48,081 nt of DNA from Phoronis australis (Eukaryota; Phoronida; Phoronidae): assembly GCA_002633005.1 (NCBI GenBank), contig NMRA01000037.1, forward strand, positions 543,425 to 591,505. The letters are read 5' to 3'. Positions 38,448 through 48,081 of the stretch are shown here, one piece after another. The translations under genes and the position numbers were made by a program. The notes under the pieces are model-generated. The model was not told the DNA's origin and ran no database searches. It saw only the letters and a list, made by a program, of their open reading frames with translations. Within the stretch, counting starts at the first letter, position 1. Every line of letters begins with the position of its first letter.

Positions 38448-39016
38448 GTAAGGGAATCTGTTTTTCAATTTGTCCAGGTGAGAAAGTGGTCCACGTCACG
38501 GTCACCTGTCTGTTCGTCGGTACAATTTCTCCCGCGGAAAAGGAATTAGGTGTGGTTTATTTTCGGCGCCTGAGTTTTGTCTAGAACTTGTTTCTTGCCA
38601 ATAGGGCGCGGGTTTGGTGTCTGCTGGTCTGTGCCTGTAGTTAAGAGGATCGCAGCTATTAAAGACGCTGCAACTGGAATGGTTTCTAACCACACATGGA
38701 TAAAACCTGCAAGACCTCGGTTACAATATTTTTATGAGGGTTACATCAACTTCCTTTGAAATATACTTTTCAATCACTTCACAGACTGCGTAACGATGAA
38801 TATACAAGTTGCATGAGTAGCAAAAAGGGCGTGGCGCTATTACCAGTAAAAACAGAAAGCACGAACTTATACAGCCCCGGATTTTAGTACTGATCAATTC
38901 GCGGCTGACCCGGCCCGCCAATGCACCTCGGATTTATCGCCGTGAGCTTATATAATACTTTAAGTGGTGTCGCCAATGTCCTGTATGTAGCTCAGTGTAA
39001 ACGTACAGATATCAAA

Positions 39017-39026
39017 CCATATATGG
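39017..39026. promoter_or_regulatory. CArG box CCATATATGG (SRF site)
   Basis: A perfect palindromic match to CC(A/T)6GG in the presumed first intron of a transgelin-family gene. Vertebrate transgelin (SM22) is a standard SRF/CArG target. A 48-kb AT-rich window should contain a few CArG matches by chance (another is CCAAAATAGG near 21743), so the location is what makes it interesting. Confidence 0.4.
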
Positions 39027-39898
39027 TTATGTTTTGAAATCCTTCAACCTTTGTGGTTTTAGCGATCAAGCTAACTAAGCTTGTCTTTTCAAACTTGTCG
39101 TACAAGTCATTTGACCTCTGCTGACTAAAGCGAACTATTTGCGAGTTATTCATTAATGACCTATTGTCGCCCAGTTATTTCCTACCAAGTTGGGGATTGT
39201 TGACCTTATTTGCGGAGACGTCAGCTTATTTGTCTAGAGGTCACGTTAAACCAGCCAATATTACAATGCAAGCTGATGACGCCCGGATGTCACAGGAGAT
39301 GATGAGTCATTTAATGACGTTGGATGTGTTCAATAATATTTCCATAACTTGACCTCGATAGTACTGGCATACCAAACAACTAGCTGGTGAGTCCCGCAGT
39401 GCTGCAAATTCAGAGGTGGGTAAACGCCCTTATAGTCTAGTTGCGGCCTGTCGGCCCAGAAATGTAAAGGTGTTATGAACGGGCTCAAGCTGCTTGACCA
39501 TGCGACTAAGATTATTATGTGAGATAGTGGTGTTTTGCCGTTGACAGAGGCTGAGAAGTGGTTCTATGGCTATGAAGGAGAGGAATGATCGTTACTGTTT
39601 GAGAACGTGTTGAGGGTATAAATTAATTACCCTAGGCGAGAATTCAACTTGTTAATACAGGTCGCAACGACTACTCATGTCCATGCTTTTGGTTAGAGAT
39701 GCGATGAGATCAAGTTCGTGGGTGAAAGTGATTTTAACCAAAGGGTTGTGGAAGGCCGATGGGCCAGTTTAAGCAAGTAAAAAATCGCACTGAGACCCGT
39801 TTACTGTCGTTTAATTGTTAGAAGGATGCCGGTTGCGTCGCGTTAACAAATTCTAAAAATGACGTTGCCATCTAGTCCTCTAAAACAAAACTGTAATC

Positions 39899-40115
39899 TT
39901 CGACAACCCTCAAGTATTTCGAGCAAAATTCGAAAATTCTTTACAAATTCTGCTAAAGGGGGAAGCGAGACATACGCTTTAGGCGAGTTACACAACAACT
40001 GTTGTGGAAGACCGTCCACCAAGAACGATTAATATCCTTATTATCTGTTACAAAGAAAATACGAATTTTTAAATTCAACGCTGCATTTATCACTCGAGCG
40101 GGAAGCCAGTGGTGC
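39899..40115 (+). repeat. Dispersed repeat, copy B
   Basis: Second copy of the ~220-bp element at 21490-21710, same orientation and same landmark order. It sits about 0.3 kb before the first coding exon of the transgelin-like gene. Small indels throughout suggest both copies are old. Confidence 0.75.
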
Positions 40116-40424
40116 TTTAGCACTGTGTTCTGTGTTCTCAGTGACTGAATAACGTCAGTGCAATATCACATAGTTTCGATTATTTTGTCGTCTTGTTCAT
40201 TTTTGTTATCTGCAGATTCTCCTATTAATTATTTTCTTTCTATGTGAGGTCCACGTTCCAGCTTTGTTATTATTATTATATTCCTGTGCGGTATGTAACT
40301 GATTATGTAAATGGCATTTGGGTAATGAAAAACCACCTAGATTATTCAAATTAAGGAGTTTTTAGAGGGAAATGTTTTACGTGTACCTTAATCAACGACA
40401 ATATTTCTATTTTCAGACATCACA

Positions 40425-46334
<5,910 letters not shown>

Positions 46335-47593
46335 ACACCACAGACACTTACAGAGGACATGGCAAAAGGAGCGGACTTTATGTTATGTATACTTCCTACT
46401 TCTACCGTTGCCACTCAATGACACGAAAAGCGGAAGAACGATCTTCGTCTTTCAATTCTCATTGTAAACCGTAACCTAACGAGTTTGCTAATTATTTCGT
46501 TCATATTTCCATGGTTTATTTTTTATTTTCGATAGTTATGGTTGGTGAAACGTTTTGAGCTACTGTCATTGTTATAAAAATTAATACAAGTTTACAGAGA
46601 ACTTCCCAGTATTGCATTTAGTTTCCCGTGGTCAAGGTTATCAGACGTCGTGCACAAAACCTAAGAAAAAATTCTCAAAATACACACCACTGAAAATTGC
46701 AGTCTTCGCTTTCTGTCAAAATCTTTTGGCTCTTGTTACCAGCTATTGTAAAACTGGTCTTATTTGCTCCGAAGGTTAGAAATGGTTTCAGGCTGAGCTT
46801 GTGAAGAACAGACAGTTCTTTGGTATTTCAGACCAGGATAGGTACCTTGTGCGTCCTTGGCCCACGCCGAATAATGTTTTTTTCACAGAAAAAAAATACC
46901 CAAGTGTTTCGCATGAAGGCCTTAAACGTCACTTGTAGGGTGCCATTATACATCGCTTAAATAGTTGACGTTTGATTGAATACATCAATGTCAGCGTTTT
47001 GTCTAGTTTCACTCGTGTATTTCGAAACTTTGTTCCTTGATTTTACTGAAGTGTTTCCCACGATAACGCGCATGCCCAATTCCGGATACAGACGCACAGA
47101 CGCAGCTTCAAATTTTAGCCCATGGACCTATGAATACTGTTATTTAGGTGCATGTAAATCGCTTGTCACAGCCGGTTAGTTTCAGCATTCTAGGGAATAT
47201 CAGACGCAACTTATTTCAATGCAATTCAAACAAAAGGTAGGAATGCAAAAACATTGCTTTGGAAGAGAAAATATACGAAAACACGACAGACGATTTTTGA
47301 CACCAGGGTACGGGATCTTTTCTCCAATCGGGCCAGACTTTACTTTAAATCGAAATTTAACCAACCACGCTGCAGGATTAGTGTCAGCGGAAATTTGTAA
47401 GTTTACTTGTAGCGTGACCTGGAATTGGTTAGTTTCCAGAATAGAATTGAAGTCTGGAGAAAATGAACGGTTTGGTCCTCACGGGAAAGTTTACTGAGCA
47501 ACACGCAAATATTATATTCCACGTCCCAAATATTCAGCAACAACATTACAAATAGAGCATTTTCTTAAAGCCCAACTCGCGTTACTGTAGCAT
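46335..47593. other. 3' flank of the transgelin-like gene
   Basis: 3'UTR and downstream intergenic sequence. Open frames (46976-47179, 47219-47497) show no recognisable domain. Confidence 0.55.
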
Positions 47594-47652
47594 TGTGTGT
47601 GTGCGCGCGTGCGTGTGTGCGTGCGTGTGCACGTGCGCATGTGTGCGTGCGT
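47594..47652 (+). repeat. TG/CG alternating microsatellite
   Basis: About 59 bp of alternating purine-pyrimidine (TGTGTGTGCGCGCGTGCGTG and onward), a composition prone to Z-DNA. Confidence 0.9.
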
Positions 47653-47675
47653 CTATAAGTTTGTATGTATACAAT

Positions 47676-47689
47676 GGCGGATCTAGGAT
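47676..47689 (+). repeat. GGCGGATCTAGGAT motif
   Basis: Third member of the GGCGGAT-YYAGG set; TTATGGGG follows within 15 bp. Confidence 0.5.
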
Positions 47690-47820
47690 ATCTTATGGGG
47701 ATCTCCAATCACAACTGTTGAATGAAAATATCCACAAAGAATCGTCCAGTAAAGGAAGTCATCAGGAAATCTTGAAAAATTCGAGAATGACAAGTTGTGT
47801 CAAAGAACCTGCTGACAGAA

Positions 47821-47868
47821 GTTTGTATCACTGTGACATACTAAGTTTGTATCACTGTGACATACTAA
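47821..47868 (+). repeat. 24-bp tandem duplication
   Basis: Two identical copies of GTTTGTATCACTGTGACATA plus CTAA. It lies within the open frame 47595-47984 (129 codons), which I do not recognise as a protein. Confidence 0.9.
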
Positions 47869-48060
47869 GTTTCGAAAAAACTCATAAGGGCAAGCGGAGC
47901 TATATGGATATGCAAACCGAACAACTTGAGTTCAATTATGACCAACAACTCGATAAAATTCTTGGCGAAATTTTATTTCACTAAGTAACTAGAAACTTTC
48001 ACGACCAATACTTGACGAATTTCATTTCGAGAAGTAAAAAGTGGGCTATATCGAGACATA

Positions 48061-48081
48061 GGCGGATTTAGGGGGGGGGGG
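48061..48081 (+). repeat. GGCGGATTTA motif running into poly-G at the window end
   Basis: The motif abuts 11 G that reach the last base of the window, so the run may be longer. Confidence 0.7.

Larger units (their letters stand above)
38448..40416 (+). other. Presumed intron 1 (5'UTR intron) of the transgelin-like gene
   Basis: Contains a perfect CArG box at 39017 and dispersed-repeat copy B at 39899-40115. No coding exon seen. Confidence 0.45.

Noticed and set aside
47595-47984. 129-codon open frame starting in the TG/CG microsatellite
   Set aside because: The N-terminus is microsatellite-encoded and the rest includes a duplicated 24-bp unit; no family recognised.

Overview
This is a eukaryotic genomic window, almost certainly from an invertebrate animal and plausibly an invertebrate deuterostome such as a hemichordate, echinoderm or amphioxus. 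That taxonomic guess is inference from the gene set, the non-depleted CpG in exons and the repeat style; no species marker was recognised. Three intron-rich protein-coding genes lie on the plus strand, every intron I could resolve is GT-AG, and no bacterial, viral, CRISPR or operon-like content was seen.

Region 1 (about 1-9630): a five-coding-exon SR splicing factor of the SRSF7/9G8 type (RRM, CCHC zinc knuckle, RS tail; 250 aa predicted). Its first intron holds a 14-bp minisatellite and about 2 kb of higher-order tandem repeat built from ~150-bp monomers. Its fourth intron holds a ~0.5-kb DNA transposon with 13-bp terminal inverted repeats.

Region 2 (about 10700-26890): a complete 19-coding-exon GH31 acid alpha-glucosidase (GAA type, 948 aa predicted) with signal peptide, P-type trefoil domain, catalytic Asp nucleophile and acid/base Asp. 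An MiT/TFE-type M-box next to an inverted CCAAT box lies about 80 bp upstream of the start codon.

Region 3 (about 26890-38300): an 11-kb stretch in which I find no convincing gene. It contains a ~457-bp fold-back inverted repeat made of a short oligomeric motif, a 210-bp assembly gap flanked by C-runs, a 57-bp tandem duplication and several poly-G-associated motifs.

Region 4 (about 38300-46600): a transgelin/Mp20-type calponin-family gene (197 aa predicted; CH domain plus one calponin repeat) with a probable non-coding first exon. The acceptor of its fourth coding exon has been triplicated in a 36-bp tandem repeat, giving three in-frame candidate acceptors. A perfect CArG-box consensus lies in the presumed first intron. 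Region 5 (46600-48081) is repeat-rich intergenic DNA that ends in a poly-G run.

The three genes have unrelated jobs (RNA splicing, lysosomal glycogen breakdown, actin cytoskeleton), and their linkage looks incidental. I found no new multi-gene system. The best unusual signals are the triplicated splice acceptor, the fold-back repeat, the intronic transposon and the recurrent GGCGGAT-YYAGG/poly-G motif.
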